A DNA stretch of 64,000 bases from Sphaerisporangium sp040683095 (GTDB lineage: Bacteria > Actinomycetota > Actinomycetes > Streptosporangiales > Streptosporangiaceae). Each line of letters starts with the position of its first letter. The stretch's first letter is position 1. This document shows positions 34,041 through 42,727 of the stretch, piece after piece. The position numbers and the translations under genes are program-made. The notes beneath the pieces are model-generated. The model did no database searches, had not been told where the DNA came from, and was given only the letters and a program-made list of their open reading frames with translations. The stretch covers positions 174,156-238,155 of the forward strand of contig NZ_JBFBCI010000005.1 of NCBI RefSeq assembly GCF_040683095.1. The letters run 5' to 3'.

Positions 34041-34565
34041 CTATTGCAGGAACAGGGTCTCCTGCCAGACCACCGCGGGGCGGATCACCTCGACGCCGTC
34101 GATCACCGTACCGATGGGGAATCCCTCGTCGTGCGTCATGAAGTAATGCGCGCGGGCTCGTAAGGCGGCGGCGAGGTGGAGAGCGTCCGCCGACTTGAAC
34201 GGCTTCGGCCCGACATGGCTCTTTCCGTACTCCTCGCGCAATCGAACGGCGTCTCTGACGAGAAACCGATCGATGTCAACCCAAAGGGTCCTCGGGGAGG
34301 CGAACCAGGTCGCCAGCAGCTCGGCCACACGTTTGGACGACTTACTACGTTCCAACGTGGCGCCATTGACCATCACCTCGGCCTCTATCAGAGGTGATGC
34401 GGCCAGGCGCGCGTGCCCGGCGGCCACCGCCTCGAAGACCACACGCGCGGATTCCCAGCGAGCGACCTTGGTCGCCTTGTTGAGCACTTCGTTGCGCGTG
34501 ACGAGATCGAGGTAAACGTCCGAGTCGACATAGAGCAGCGGGCCTTCAGGCACGACGTTCCTCAT
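34041..34565 (-). CDS. PIN-domain protein (VapC-like)
   Basis: A 174-residue PIN-fold putative RNase. Acidic metal-binding residues are visible: Asp in LLYVDSDVYLDLV (residues 11-22), Glu in LIEAEVMVNG, Asp in FKSADALHLAAALRARAHYFMTHDEGF (SADALHLA, THDEGF). It resembles VapC toxins but is ~40 residues longer than most. It overlaps the upstream partner by 20 bases, indicating coupled translation. ATG 34565. Confidence 0.8.
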   Translation of the reverse strand: MRNVVPEGPLLYVDSDVYLDLVTRNEVLNKATKVARWESARVVFEAVAAGHARLAASPLIEAEVMVNGATLERSKSSKRVAELLATWFASPRTLWVDIDRFLVRDAVRLREEYGKSHVGPKPFKSADALHLAAALRARAHYFMTHDEGFPIGTVIDGVEVIRPAVVWQETLFLQ

Positions 34566-35364
34566 GCAGGTAGGCGTCGACGTCCTGGCCGCCCAGCCAA
34601 TCCGGGTCGGCGCCCAGCAACTCGGACACCGCGGCGCGCTTGTCGTCGTCCTGCGGAAGCGGCTCGATGTGGTCGATCCTGATACGGACGATCTGGCCCC
34701 GTTTGTTTCTCGTGATCAGGCCACGCGCCAGCACCCGCTGACGCCAGAACCGCTGCATGGCCGCTTCCATGTCCGGAGCCAGTACGCCCGTGACGGCCCG
34801 GCGAGTGAGGGGGTCATAAAGACCGACGCGAAGTACCCCTTTGGCCACCCGGCGTGCGTTCATCTCATCGAGCCAGCCCGCCACCGAACCGAGCGAGTCG
34901 TACGCGCCGGCGACGGCTTGCCGCGCGTTCTGGCGTACCGGCTCGGATATCGGGAAATGATGTCCGACCGTATCGTTCACCGTGGCCAAAGACACTTCTT
35001 GGACTCCCGCGCCCGGCTCTCCGATCTTCAGCAGCCGTTCCAGCGTCGACTCGGTGTAGTACTGCGGCAGCTCGGGTTCCCGCTGCAGGGTCTCTACCCC
35101 GGCGACGAGCGCGTTGAGCGGCGCGACCAGGGAAGGCCACTCCCGCCCTCGCGACTCTCTGGCGGTAAGCCTGACCAGCAGATCGTGCCCCTGCTGGGCC
35201 AATTGCTGGACCACCCATTCGGGCCTGGGAGTACGGCTGTACAGGTACACCCGGTCAATTTCTTCAAGCGCCACTTTGACCTGGGTCAACGTCTCCGTGA
35301 GGCGCGTGACGCCGATGCGCTCCGCGCCTTCACGAAGGCGGACTTCCAGCGCATGCGTGCTCAT
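34546..35364 (-). CDS. Putative partner/antitoxin of the PIN protein
   Basis: A 272-residue protein overlapping the PIN gene by 20 bases. The start is placed at ATG 35364 (MSTHALEVRLREGAERIGV); the frame opens 40 codons earlier without a ribosome site. It is mostly helical (EWPSLVAPLNALVAGVETLQREPELPQYYTESTLERLLKIGEP). The last 30 residues (DDDKRAAVSELLGADPDWLGGQDVDAYLHEERRA) look like the toxin-binding tail of small VapB antitoxins. No DNA-binding motif is obvious. Not recognised as a named family; the antitoxin role is inference from context. Confidence 0.6.
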   Translation of the reverse strand: MSTHALEVRLREGAERIGVTRLTETLTQVKVALEEIDRVYLYSRTPRPEWVVQQLAQQGHDLLVRLTARESRGREWPSLVAPLNALVAGVETLQREPELPQYYTESTLERLLKIGEPGAGVQEVSLATVNDTVGHHFPISEPVRQNARQAVAGAYDSLGSVAGWLDEMNARRVAKGVLRVGLYDPLTRRAVTGVLAPDMEAAMQRFWRQRVLARGLITRNKRGQIVRIRIDHIEPLPQDDDKRAAVSELLGADPDWLGGQDVDAYLHEERRA

Positions 35365-35671
35365 GACTTCACCGTAACTCGACGGGACCGGCATGGATGC
35401 GAGCCGGACCGTACGGATGGACGGTGTCATGGGCCTCACCAGCGTTCGCGGCAGGGATGCCGATAGGGCACCTGTGGTCGTCATGCCTCACCGTCTGTTT
35501 GCGGTCCAACCTTGCGGCGAAGATGACTCACCGTGCAACTGCGATCACCCTATCGGACATCACCTGACGCGCCCCGCCGATCACCGAGGGCTATGTGTCC
35601 TCATCCGGCCACCCATGCCCCGGGGTAGTAGCCGTCAGAGCGCCTCTCGTACGGCGCGCGGGGGATCGGTG
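35365..35671. other. Stretch without a recognisable gene
   Basis: Long open frames exist on both strands but codon use and composition do not support them; no hairpin or repeat of note. It contains the promoter region for the PIN pair. Confidence 0.5.
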
Positions 35672-35860
35672 GGGGGGCAGCCCGCGCTGCTCGCCGCCAC
35701 GCTTCTCAAGGCCGCCGACCGCGACGCGATCCCCCGCAAGGACCTGAGGGCCGCACGGGTCCCGGCGATGGGCCTGGTCCCCACCGCGTCGTCCCGCTTC
35801 TCCTGGTGGTCGACCCACCCTCCGATCGCCAAGCGGCCTCACCGCCTCGCCCTGACACCA
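35672..35860 (+). pseudogene. Remnant of an M48 (HtpX-like) peptidase C-terminus
   Basis: One frame reads GGQPALLAATLLKAADRDAIPRKDL...VPAMGLVPTASSRFSWWSTHPPIAKRPHRL, which has the layout of the end of HtpX-type membrane peptidases (ALLKL..., MGI-P-, STHPP-EKR--RL). The catalytic HExxH part is absent and the frame has no plausible start, so it looks like a decayed fragment. A run of seven G lies at its 5' edge. Confidence 0.4.
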
Positions 35861-36018
35861 GGTGTTCTCCGGCGCGGGGTCACGAGTCCGGCCGGCCGGG
35901 GTCCTGAACCCATCGATCGACGCCGTCCGATCCGCCTTGTCGCCACGTGTCCATGGATCCCTCGCCGCTCCTACACTGGGCTCTTGCGAGATGAGCGCAG
36001 GTCCTGGGCGGATGGGGA

Positions 36019-36393
36019 GTGACGGTGGCGACGAGTGGCGGTGACTTCCAGGATCCGCCCGTCGAGGTGCTGGCTGAGGCCGCCGCGACATTCGGCCTGC
36101 TCGCGTCGTCCGCGCGGCTGCACATCGTCTGGGCACTGGCGCAGCGCGAGAGTGACGTGAGCGGGCTCGCGGAGCGCGTGGGGGGCGCCTTGCCGGCTGT
36201 GAGCCAGCATCTGACGAAATTGAAGCTGGCAGGCTTGGTGCGGTCGCGGCGGGAGGGCCGCCGGGTGGTCTACCTGGTCGACGACCCCGATGTGGTGGCC
36301 ATGGTCCAGTGGTTGGTGGGCCGGTTCGCCGACCGCGCCGACCGGGCCGATCACGGCGGGACACCAGGGCGCGCCCGTGGTCTGGGCGCCTGA
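36019..36393 (+). CDS. ArsR/SmtB-family regulator
   Basis: A 124-residue winged-helix repressor (LAEAAATFGLLASSARLHIVWALAQRESDVSGLAERVGGALPAVSQHLTKLKLAGLVRSRREGRRVVYLV). Family members release DNA on binding metal or other signals. The classic CxC site is absent; carboxylate/His residues at the C-terminus (HGG...) are not a convincing metal site. GTG 36019 is used here; GTG 36025 has a better-spaced GGGGAG. It immediately precedes a P-type ATPase gene, suggesting metal-ion control. Confidence 0.88.
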   Translation: MTVATSGGDFQDPPVEVLAEAAATFGLLASSARLHIVWALAQRESDVSGLAERVGGALPAVSQHLTKLKLAGLVRSRREGRRVVYLVDDPDVVAMVQWLVGRFADRADRADHGGTPGRARGLGA

Positions 36394-36451
36394 CGCTCCG
36401 GCGGTCTGCCCGGACCTCGCTTCGCCGATCCAGCGTCCCACCGCCGCCACC

Positions 36452-39028
36452 ATGGCGCCGCTCACGCGGTTCGAGGTGCTCAGGCGGCTTGATACGGGGT
36501 TGCGCGGGCTGGTGGAGGCGCACGCCGAGGAGCGCCTGTTGCGCCACGGCGAGAACACGATACCGACGGCACTTCCCGTGTCGTGGCCGCGGCGCTTGGT
36601 GCGGAGCGTCCGCGATCCCTTCACGCTGGTGCTGCTGTGCCTGGGACTGGTGTCGGCGGCCATCGCGGCATGGGGCACCGCCGGCGTCATCGTGGTGCTG
36701 GTCGCGATCAGCTGCGTGCTGAGGTCCAGCGGCGAGTATCGCGCCGATCGCTCGACCGCCGCTCTTCGGCGGCTGCTTCCCACCACGGCGACCGTTCAGC
36801 GACGGGTACACGTGGGCGGGACGCCGGTGTCGCGGGAGATCCCGGTAGAGCAGCTGGTGCCGGGTGATGTCATCAAGCTGGGTCCGGGTGACCTGGTGCC
36901 CGCGGACGTGCGGCTGTTGCGCTGCAGCGGGCTGACCGTCCACCAGGCCGCCCTGACGGGGGAATCCGGCCCCGTCGCGAGGCATGCCTCGGACGCGCCG
37001 GCACCTGGCGGTGACCTGCTCGCCCTGCCCCATCTCTGCTTTCAGGGCACCAGCGTCGTCTCCGGCAGTGCTCTGGCGGTCGTCGTCGCCACCGGCGCCG
37101 ACACGCGACTCGCCGGAGCCGGGCGGCCCGTAGGCAGGCGGGCGGCGTCGGCCTTCGATCGGTCGGTCAACGGGATCTCCTGGAGCCTGGTCCGGTTCAT
37201 GGTGCTCATCCCACCGCTCGCCCTCATCGTCAACGTCGTCCTACGTGGCAGAGGGCTGGAAGCTCTGCCGTTCGCCGTGGCGGTGGCGGTCGGGCTCACG
37301 CCGGAGATGCTGCCGGTCGTCGTGACCGCGGCGCTGGCGCGGGGCTCGGCCGCGCTGGCGCGCGGCAGAGAAGTGATCGTCAAGAGGCTGCCCGCGCTGC
37401 ACGATCTTGGTGCGATGACCGTCCTGTGCACGGACAAGACCGGCACTCTTACCCAAGACCGTCCGATCGTGGACTGCGCGATCGGGCCGGACGGCCGCCG
37501 AGATGAGCAGGTACTCCGCTGGGCGGCCGTGAACAGCCTATGGACGCTACAGCTCGCGGACCTGCCGTCGCCGGACGCTCTGGACGAGGCGATCCTCCAG
37601 GCCACCGAGGAGTTCGAGGGGTTCGAGGGTGTGGCGGCCCTGCCGTTCGATCCGGTGCGCCGCATCTCCTCCGCGGTGGTGCACCATCCTGGATCCGCGG
37701 ACTCGCAGACGCTGGTGGTCAAGGGCGCCGTCGAGTCGGTGCTTCAACGGTGCACGCGGGCGCGCACCGCGGGTACAGATCACCGATTGGACGCCGCCAC
37801 CCTGGACCGGCTGCACCACCTCGCCGAGAAGAAGGCCGGGGAAGGGCGGCGGCTGATCGCCGTCGCCATCGCGCGGCGTCCGGGGCGCACCGGCCCGTAC
37901 GGCCCCGAGGACGAGCAGGACCTGATCTTTCTCGGCTTCGTGGCATTGCGCGACGCTCCGGTGCCCGGTGCCGCCGACGCGCTCGCCGTCCTGGCCCGTC
38001 GCGGAGTCACCGTCAAGGTCCTCACCGGCGACCATCCCGCGACCGCCGCGCAGGTCTGTCGTGATCTCGGCATCGACCCAGGTGTGGTCGTCGTCTGCGA
38101 CGAGATCGACGGCCTTGACGACGCGGCCCTGCGTGAGCTGGCCGGCCGGACGACGGTCTTCGCCCGATGCTCCCCCGACCACAAGGCGCGGATCGTGCAG
38201 GCCCTGCGGGAAGCCGGTCACAATACCGGTTTCCTGGGGGACGGAGTCAACGATCTTCCCGCTCTGCGCGCCGCCGACGTCGGGATCTGCCCACGTGACG
38301 CCGTCGATGTCTCGCGCGAGGCCGCAGATGTGGTGCTGGCCGCCAAAGACCTCGCCGCCATCGGCCACGCGATCCTGGTCGGCCGCCACAGTACCGGCAA
38401 CATCGTCACCTACCTGCGCGTGGTCCTGTCGTCCAACCTCGGAAACGTCATCGCGATGCTCGGCGCGGGGCTGTTCCTGCCCTTTCTGCCCATGCTTCCG
38501 ATGCAGGTCCTGGTGCAGAACCTGTGCTTCGACGCGGCACAGCTCGCCTTCGTCTTCGATCGGCCCGACCCCGCGGCGCTGCGCCGTCCTTCCCGGCTGA
38601 TGCCGCGAGGGCTGCTTCGTTTCGTCGTGGGCTTCGCCTCGCTCAACGCGATGGCCGACCTGGCCACCTTCGCCGTGCTGGCCTCGGTGGTATCCGGCTC
38701 CACCGAAGCCGGCGGACAGGCGTTCTTCCACTCAGGATGGTTCGTCGAGAACCTGCTCACCCAGGCGTTGATGATGCTGCTGTTGCGCCGGCGACGAGCT
38801 GTCTCTGTTCCGCTCTTCGTCGCGATCGGCGCTCTGGCCTGCATTGGAATCCTGCTGCCGCTTTCCCCTGCCGCCGCCTTCCTCGGACTTGCCACGCTGC
38901 CGGCGACCTTCTACATGGTGCTGGCCGTCGTGGTGGCGCTGTACGGCGGCGCGCTGGCGTCGCTCGCTCTCGCGAGGCGCGCGTCCACCGCCGAACGGTT
39001 GCCCGCAGTGGTCGGGGACGACGCCTAA
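36452..39028 (+). CDS. P-type ATPase, magnesium-transporting (MgtA-like) class
   Basis: Membrane cation pump of 858 residues. Phosphorylation motif CTDKTGTLTQ, actuator TGESGPV, nucleotide domain KGAVESVLQRC, and hinge FLGDGVNDLPALRAADVGICPRDAVDVSREAADVVL are all present. The lack of a metal-binding N-domain and the P3B-like helices (VGLTPEMLPVVVTAALARGSAAL, LVQNLCFDAAQLAFVFDR) point to Mg2+ uptake or a related ion. ATG 36452 (MAPLTRFEVLRRLDTG) fits family N-termini; there is no ribosome site, so it may instead start at GTG 36377 inside arsR and be coupled to it. Confidence 0.88.
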   Translation: MAPLTRFEVLRRLDTGLRGLVEAHAEERLLRHGENTIPTALPVSWPRRLVRSVRDPFTLVLLCLGLVSAAIAAWGTAGVIVVLVAISCVLRSSGEYRADRSTAALRRLLPTTATVQRRVHVGGTPVSREIPVEQLVPGDVIKLGPGDLVPADVRLLRCSGLTVHQAALTGESGPVARHASDAPAPGGDLLALPHLCFQGTSVVSGSALAVVVATGADTRLAGAGRPVGRRAASAFDRSVNGISWSLVRFMVLIPPLALIVNVVLRGRGLEALPFAVAVAVGLTPEMLPVVVTAALARGSAALARGREVIVKRLPALHDLGAMTVLCTDKTGTLTQDRPIVDCAIGPDGRRDEQVLRWAAVNSLWTLQLADLPSPDALDEAILQATEEFEGFEGVAALPFDPVRRISSAVVHHPGSADSQTLVVKGAVESVLQRCTRARTAGTDHRLDAATLDRLHHLAEKKAGEGRRLIAVAIARRPGRTGPYGPEDEQDLIFLGFVALRDAPVPGAADALAVLARRGVTVKVLTGDHPATAAQVCRDLGIDPGVVVVCDEIDGLDDAALRELAGRTTVFARCSPDHKARIVQALREAGHNTGFLGDGVNDLPALRAADVGICPRDAVDVSREAADVVLAAKDLAAIGHAILVGRHSTGNIVTYLRVVLSSNLGNVIAMLGAGLFLPFLPMLPMQVLVQNLCFDAAQLAFVFDRPDPAALRRPSRLMPRGLLRFVVGFASLNAMADLATFAVLASVVSGSTEAGGQAFFHSGWFVENLLTQALMMLLLRRRRAVSVPLFVAIGALACIGILLPLSPAAAFLGLATLPATFYMVLAVVVALYGGALASLALARRASTAERLPAVVGDDA

Positions 39029-39121
39029 GCCGAGGCTTCGCGGTAACGCGCGGAGCGCTCATCGTGGGACCGGCCAGGGGTCCGGCCGCGGCGGCTTCTT
39101 TTCATCCCATGGCGGCTCCTG

Positions 39122-39156
39122 TTGAAGCGCGCGACATAGGTTGTATAGTTGCGCAA
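39122..39156 (+). promoter_or_regulatory. Promoter and candidate operator of the tatA-like gene
   Basis: -35 TTGAAG (39122-39127), 16-base spacer, -10 TATAGT (39144-39149), then palindrome TTGCGCAA (39149-39156) at the predicted start of transcription. A good vegetative promoter for this genome, with an operator-like site; the nearby ArsR protein is one candidate ligand. Confidence 0.5.
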
Positions 39157-39239
39157 TGCAGCAAGTGTGAGGGCTTGGCGTCGAGACGCGCGACCAAGCC
39201 CGGCATGTGCCCTGACAGGGAGAAGGGATAGAAGGACCC

Positions 39240-39503
39240 ATGCTCCTTCGCAATGGCCTCGAGCCGTGGCATCTGATGATCGTGGCGCTGGCGGCGATCC
39301 TTCTGTTCGGCTCCAAGAAGCTCCCGGACGCGGCCCGGGCTCTAGGCCAGTCGCTGCGCATCCTCAAACACGAGACCGCGGCCATGAGGGACGACGACGC
39401 CGATGGCCGGTCATCGGAGCCTCGGGCGCGACAGGGGGCCGCCTCAGGCGCGATCACCGCCGGCGACAACGGCGTGGCGCGTCCGGACGGCACCGCCGGC
39501 TGA
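39240..39503 (+). CDS. tatA: TatA/TatE-like twin-arginine translocase subunit
   Basis: An 87-residue single-pass membrane protein: helix WHLMIVALAAILLFGSKKLPDAARALGQSLRILKHET gives the TM segment, the FGSKKLP hinge and the amphipathic helix of TatA, followed by a disordered hydrophilic tail. TatA rings form the pore for folded proteins. AAGGA precedes the ATG. It is shorter and has a more degenerate tail than a housekeeping actinomycete TatA, and no tatBC genes are near, so it is probably an accessory paralogue. Confidence 0.85.
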   Translation: MLLRNGLEPWHLMIVALAAILLFGSKKLPDAARALGQSLRILKHETAAMRDDDADGRSSEPRARQGAASGAITAGDNGVARPDGTAG

Positions 39504-39525
39504 GTCCTGGCACGGGGAGGGGAGT

Positions 39526-39639
39526 ATGGCGGCCGCACACCCACGAACCGCTTTCGGCCGGAGGTCCCAGCGACTGGCGGCGATCGCGATGTGGACGTTG
39601 GTGTGGATGTTGCATGCCTACGACGTGTGGCTCCGCTGA
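39526..39639 (+). CDS. Small single-pass membrane protein (37 residues)
   Basis: Begins MAAAHPRTAFGRRSQRL and continues AAIAMWTLVWMLHAYDVWLR: a basic N-terminus and one hydrophobic helix. The ribosome site GGGGAGGGGAG is the strongest in the area, 3-12 bases before ATG 39526. It lies 22 bases after tatA in the same direction. Function unknown; it could be an accessory of the translocase or of the following cell-wall gene. Confidence 0.6.
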   Translation: MAAAHPRTAFGRRSQRLAAIAMWTLVWMLHAYDVWLR

Positions 39640-39732
39640 GCCGGCGACGTCGGGTCTCATCGCGGAACCTACGCACGCGGCTCCAGGAGCCGACGGGAAT
39701 CCTTCCAGGGCAGCGCCCCTGGCTTCGTCTCC

Positions 39733-41163
39733 ATGGAGTTTCACTTGAGCACCGGGCTTGCGGACACCCGCCCTCCCGCGCCCGCCGAGGCGCCGCCGCG
39801 GCGCCGTAGACGGCGTTGGCTGTGGTGGGTCGTGGCGATCGTGATGACGGTGGTACTCGTCATCGTCGGCGTCGTGGTGGCGGTCTACGTGAAGCTGAGC
39901 GGCAACGTCAAGCACATCGACGTGACCGCCGACGATCTCGGCGCGACCCGCCCGCCCAAGGCCACCACCACCGCCCTCAACGTGCTGATCGTCGGTTCCG
40001 ACCAGCGGGACGGCAAGAACGCCAAGTACGGGCACCACATCGACGGCGAGCGCACCGACACCATCATGCTCGCCCACCTGTCGTCCAAGCGCGACAACGC
40101 GATGGTGATCAGCTTTCCGCGTGATTCCCTGGTCCCGTTGCCCGCCTGCCGCGCGAAGGGCAAGCTGCCGGGCCGGCGACCCCACCTCGGCATGATCAAC
40201 GAATCCTTCAACAGCGGCGGCATCGGATGCACCTGGAAGACGATCGAGACGCTCACCGGCATCCGGATCGACCATTTCGTCAAGGTCGACTTCACCGGAT
40301 TCAAAGGCATGGTGAACGCGGTCGGCGGCGTCGAGGTCTGCCTGCCCGAACCGATCAATGACCGAAAGGCACTGCTGCGCCTGCCCGCCGGCCGCCAGAC
40401 CCTCAAAGGAGAACAGGCCCTGGGCTACGTGCGCGCTCGCTACAGCCTGGGCGACGGCTCCGACATCGGCCGCATCCAGCGGCAGCAGATGTTCATCGCC
40501 TCGATGATCAAGAAGGTGATGAGCGGCGAGACGCTCACCGATCCCGCCCGCCTGCTGGGCTTTCTCGACGCGGCGACCAAGTCCGTGACCACCGATCCCG
40601 AGCTCACCCCCGGAGTCATGAAGGACCTGGCCGACAGCGTCCAGGGATTGGCGGCCGGGCAGATCCGGTTCATCACCACGCCATGGCGCTACTCCCTCGC
40701 TCACCCCGGCCGCGTCGAGTGGGTTCAGCCGCAGGCGCGAACCCTGTTCCGCGTCGTGGCAGGGGACAAGACCCTCGCGGGAGCGGATGTCAAGGGCGGC
40801 CAGACCAAGGTGCCTCGCTCCAAGGTCCAGATCGAGTTGCGCAACGGCACCTACCGCAGCGGCCTGGCGAATCAGGTCGCCGCCGCCTTGGAGCAACGGG
40901 GCTACCACGTCGCCAAGATCGGTGACACCGCACGCAAGCCCTACCCCCACACCGTCATCCTGTACTCGCCGGGCGGAGCCTCCCGCGTGCCGACCCTGAC
41001 CAAGGATCTGACCACCTCCACGACGAAACTCGTCCCGGGGGCCAGTACCTCACGGCTGGTGGTGACGCTCGGGGACGACTGGAACGGGCTCAAGGCCGAG
41101 CGGCCGGAAGACTCCGAGGCCCTGCGGGGCATCGACGCCGACCATGACTCCTGCGCGACGTGA
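39733..41163 (+). CDS. LytR-CpsA-Psr (LCP) cell-wall polymer ligase
   Basis: A 476-residue type II membrane enzyme that attaches teichoic acid or arabinogalactan-type polymers to peptidoglycan. One TM helix (residues 29-53, WLWWVVAIVMTVVLVIVGVVVAVYV) is followed by the LCP domain with pyrophosphate-binding Arg/Asp motifs (NVLIVGSDQRDG; GERTDTIMLAHL; VISFPRDSLVPLP; FVKVDFTGFKGMVNAVGGVEVCLP; LGYVRARYSLGDGSDIGRIQRQQ). The C-terminal LytR_C domain (residues ~365-455, KVQIELRNGTYRSGLANQVAAALEQRGYHVA) is also present. ATG 39733 is chosen; no strong ribosome site. Confidence 0.93.
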   Translation: MEFHLSTGLADTRPPAPAEAPPRRRRRRWLWWVVAIVMTVVLVIVGVVVAVYVKLSGNVKHIDVTADDLGATRPPKATTTALNVLIVGSDQRDGKNAKYGHHIDGERTDTIMLAHLSSKRDNAMVISFPRDSLVPLPACRAKGKLPGRRPHLGMINESFNSGGIGCTWKTIETLTGIRIDHFVKVDFTGFKGMVNAVGGVEVCLPEPINDRKALLRLPAGRQTLKGEQALGYVRARYSLGDGSDIGRIQRQQMFIASMIKKVMSGETLTDPARLLGFLDAATKSVTTDPELTPGVMKDLADSVQGLAAGQIRFITTPWRYSLAHPGRVEWVQPQARTLFRVVAGDKTLAGADVKGGQTKVPRSKVQIELRNGTYRSGLANQVAAALEQRGYHVAKIGDTARKPYPHTVILYSPGGASRVPTLTKDLTTSTTKLVPGASTSRLVVTLGDDWNGLKAERPEDSEALRGIDADHDSCAT

Positions 41164-41316
41164 CCCGGCCTGGAATGCCATACCTATCCCCCATGTCCGG
41201 CGCGATCACGGTCACGGGCGCCCGAACGACGGAGCGTCGTCCACTGGCCTCCTATTCGCGGCTTTTCATGGCGTACCTCAGCCTTTTACCTAGCGAGGCG
41301 TAATCGTCCATTTGGG

Positions 41317-41748
41317 ATGCTCGGGGAATTTGCACTGTTTCACCGCTATCGTCGGCAGGTGAAACGGAGGCGTGTCTCCACGTGGCCGCGCCTGGAACGG
41401 CGGGCCGCACAACCGGCGGACGCACGCCTCGCCATCGCGACCGCCCAGGCTCAAGGCCGGATCACCGAGGTGGTCGAGCCGAACCACCCATCACACCCGT
41501 CCCCGGAGAGTTACCATCACCGTAATCGCTGGATGGCGGACCGCGGTGAATTCGTCATCGCCTTTCCTCGCGGCACCGATCCGGCGAGCGGCATACGGTA
41601 CAAAATCGAATATGCGGCCCATTATCAGCAAACCTCGGCTGATCATCCCCATATAGGACGACGAGGGCTGGGCTCCAGAATGGCCGAATCCGCACGGCAA
41701 GCCGCTGCTCGCACTTTTCGCATCCGCGAGCCGCGTAGACCGCAGTAA
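41317..41748 (+). CDS. SLOG/DprA-like domain protein, possibly truncated
   Basis: A 143-residue frame whose middle (VEPNHPSHPSPESYHHRNRWMADRGEFVIAFPRGTDPASGIRYKIEYA) resembles the nucleotide-binding half of DUF2493/SLOG proteins, where HRNR-M-D-D-V-AFPGG is typical. The N-terminal GxxGx part of that fold is missing, and the first 40 residues are arginine-rich and unlike the family, so this may be a remnant or a start misplacement (GTG 41359 is an alternative). Moderately AT-rich compared with neighbours. Confidence 0.4.
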   Translation: MLGEFALFHRYRRQVKRRRVSTWPRLERRAAQPADARLAIATAQAQGRITEVVEPNHPSHPSPESYHHRNRWMADRGEFVIAFPRGTDPASGIRYKIEYAAHYQQTSADHPHIGRRGLGSRMAESARQAAARTFRIREPRRPQ

Positions 41749-41758
41749 GGAGAAGACG

Positions 41759-42067
41759 ATGCCCCCTCAGCCGTTGACCGACGACCAGATCGTCATCCAG
41801 CTTGGCGGCCTGCCTGGATGGAAGCGTGACGGCCACACCATCACGCGGACGTTCAAGCACTCCTACCACGAGTGCGTGCACCTGGCGATGTACATCGCCG
41901 CCAAGGCGCGCGAGATCGGTCACCATCCTGACATCCACATCACCTGGCAGCGGATCCAGTTCGCGATCACCACGCATGACTCCGGAGGCAGGCTGACGGC
42001 CAAGGATTTCGACCTCGCGCGCCACATCGACGCGATCGCCACCGGCCACGGCGCCACCCCGGCCTGA
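41759..42067 (+). CDS. phhB: 4a-hydroxytetrahydrobiopterin dehydratase (pterin-4a-carbinolamine dehydratase)
   Basis: A 102-residue enzyme that regenerates the pterin cofactor after aromatic hydroxylation. The motif HHPDIHITWQRIQFAITTHDSGGRLTAKDFDLARHID carries the paired histidines and the conserved Trp/Arg; PGWKRDGHTITRTFKHSYH is the N-terminal half. Full length. AAGGAGAAG lies 6-14 bases before the ATG. No phenylalanine hydroxylase is near, so the partner is elsewhere or the protein acts in molybdopterin/DNA metabolism, as suggested for some bacteria. Confidence 0.93.
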   Translation: MPPQPLTDDQIVIQLGGLPGWKRDGHTITRTFKHSYHECVHLAMYIAAKAREIGHHPDIHITWQRIQFAITTHDSGGRLTAKDFDLARHIDAIATGHGATPA

Positions 42068-42184
42068 GCGCGAGGACGTCACAGAGACGCGAGGTTCCTC
42101 TGGGAGCGGTGGGGTGGGCGGCGAGGGGGGACGAGATCCCGTATATTCTGGACACCTTGCCGTTGCCAGACCGATACTCGGGAC

Positions 42185-42727
42185 ATGAGTTCGACGCACC
42201 CGCCTGTGCGCGCCTCCGACGGGGATCGCGAACGCGCGATCAGTGATCTTCGCGATCATGCCGTCGAGGGGAAGATCTCACACGACACCTTCCTCGGACG
42301 GGTCGATCAGGCGCTGCGCGCCCGCAGTCGTGTCGAGCTGACCGATCTGGTGTCCGATCTGCCTCCACGCGGCAAATGGCGGCGCAGGCTGACGGACGCG
42401 GTGTCCGCGTTCTCGGAGCTGACGACCCGGGTGGAGAACGCCTGGCGGCGTCCGCGGCTGCCCCGGCTCGCGCTGCCCGTGGACAGCCGGGTGCGGTACG
42501 TCGTCGGCCGCGGCTCGGAGTGCGATCTGATCCTCACCGATCTCACCGTCTCGCGCGTGCACGCCGAGCTGCGCCGCGAGAGCGAGGACTGGCTGCTGGT
42601 CGACCTCGGCTCGCTCAACGGAACCCGGCTGAACGGCTGGCGTCTGGTCGGCCCGGCCCGGGTGCGCATCGGCGACGAGATCTCGTTCGGCGAGTGCGCG
42701 TTCATGGTCTCGTCTCCCGTGGCCTGA
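42185..42727 (+). CDS. DUF1707-FHA domain protein
   Basis: A 180-residue cytoplasmic protein. The N-terminal DUF1707 module (residues 8-60, VRASDGDRERAISDLRDHAVEGKISHDTFLGRVDQALRARSRVELTDLVSDLP) is joined to a FHA domain (VRYVVGRGSECDLILTDLTVSRVHAELRRESEDWLLVDLGSLNGTRLNG), which binds phosphothreonine. It has the residues for phosphopeptide binding (GRG-S, SRVHAEL, GSLNGT). This pairing is characteristic of actinomycetes and suggests a Ser/Thr kinase pathway, possibly tied to envelope control given the cell-wall genes nearby. Confidence 0.9.
   Translation: MSSTHPPVRASDGDRERAISDLRDHAVEGKISHDTFLGRVDQALRARSRVELTDLVSDLPPRGKWRRRLTDAVSAFSELTTRVENAWRRPRLPRLALPVDSRVRYVVGRGSECDLILTDLTVSRVHAELRRESEDWLLVDLGSLNGTRLNGWRLVGPARVRIGDEISFGECAFMVSSPVA

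Noticed and set aside
35591..37033. A 480-codon minus-strand frame crossing the arsR start region
   Set aside because: No recognisable domain, and it is antisense to arsR and the P-ATPase; rejected as a gene.
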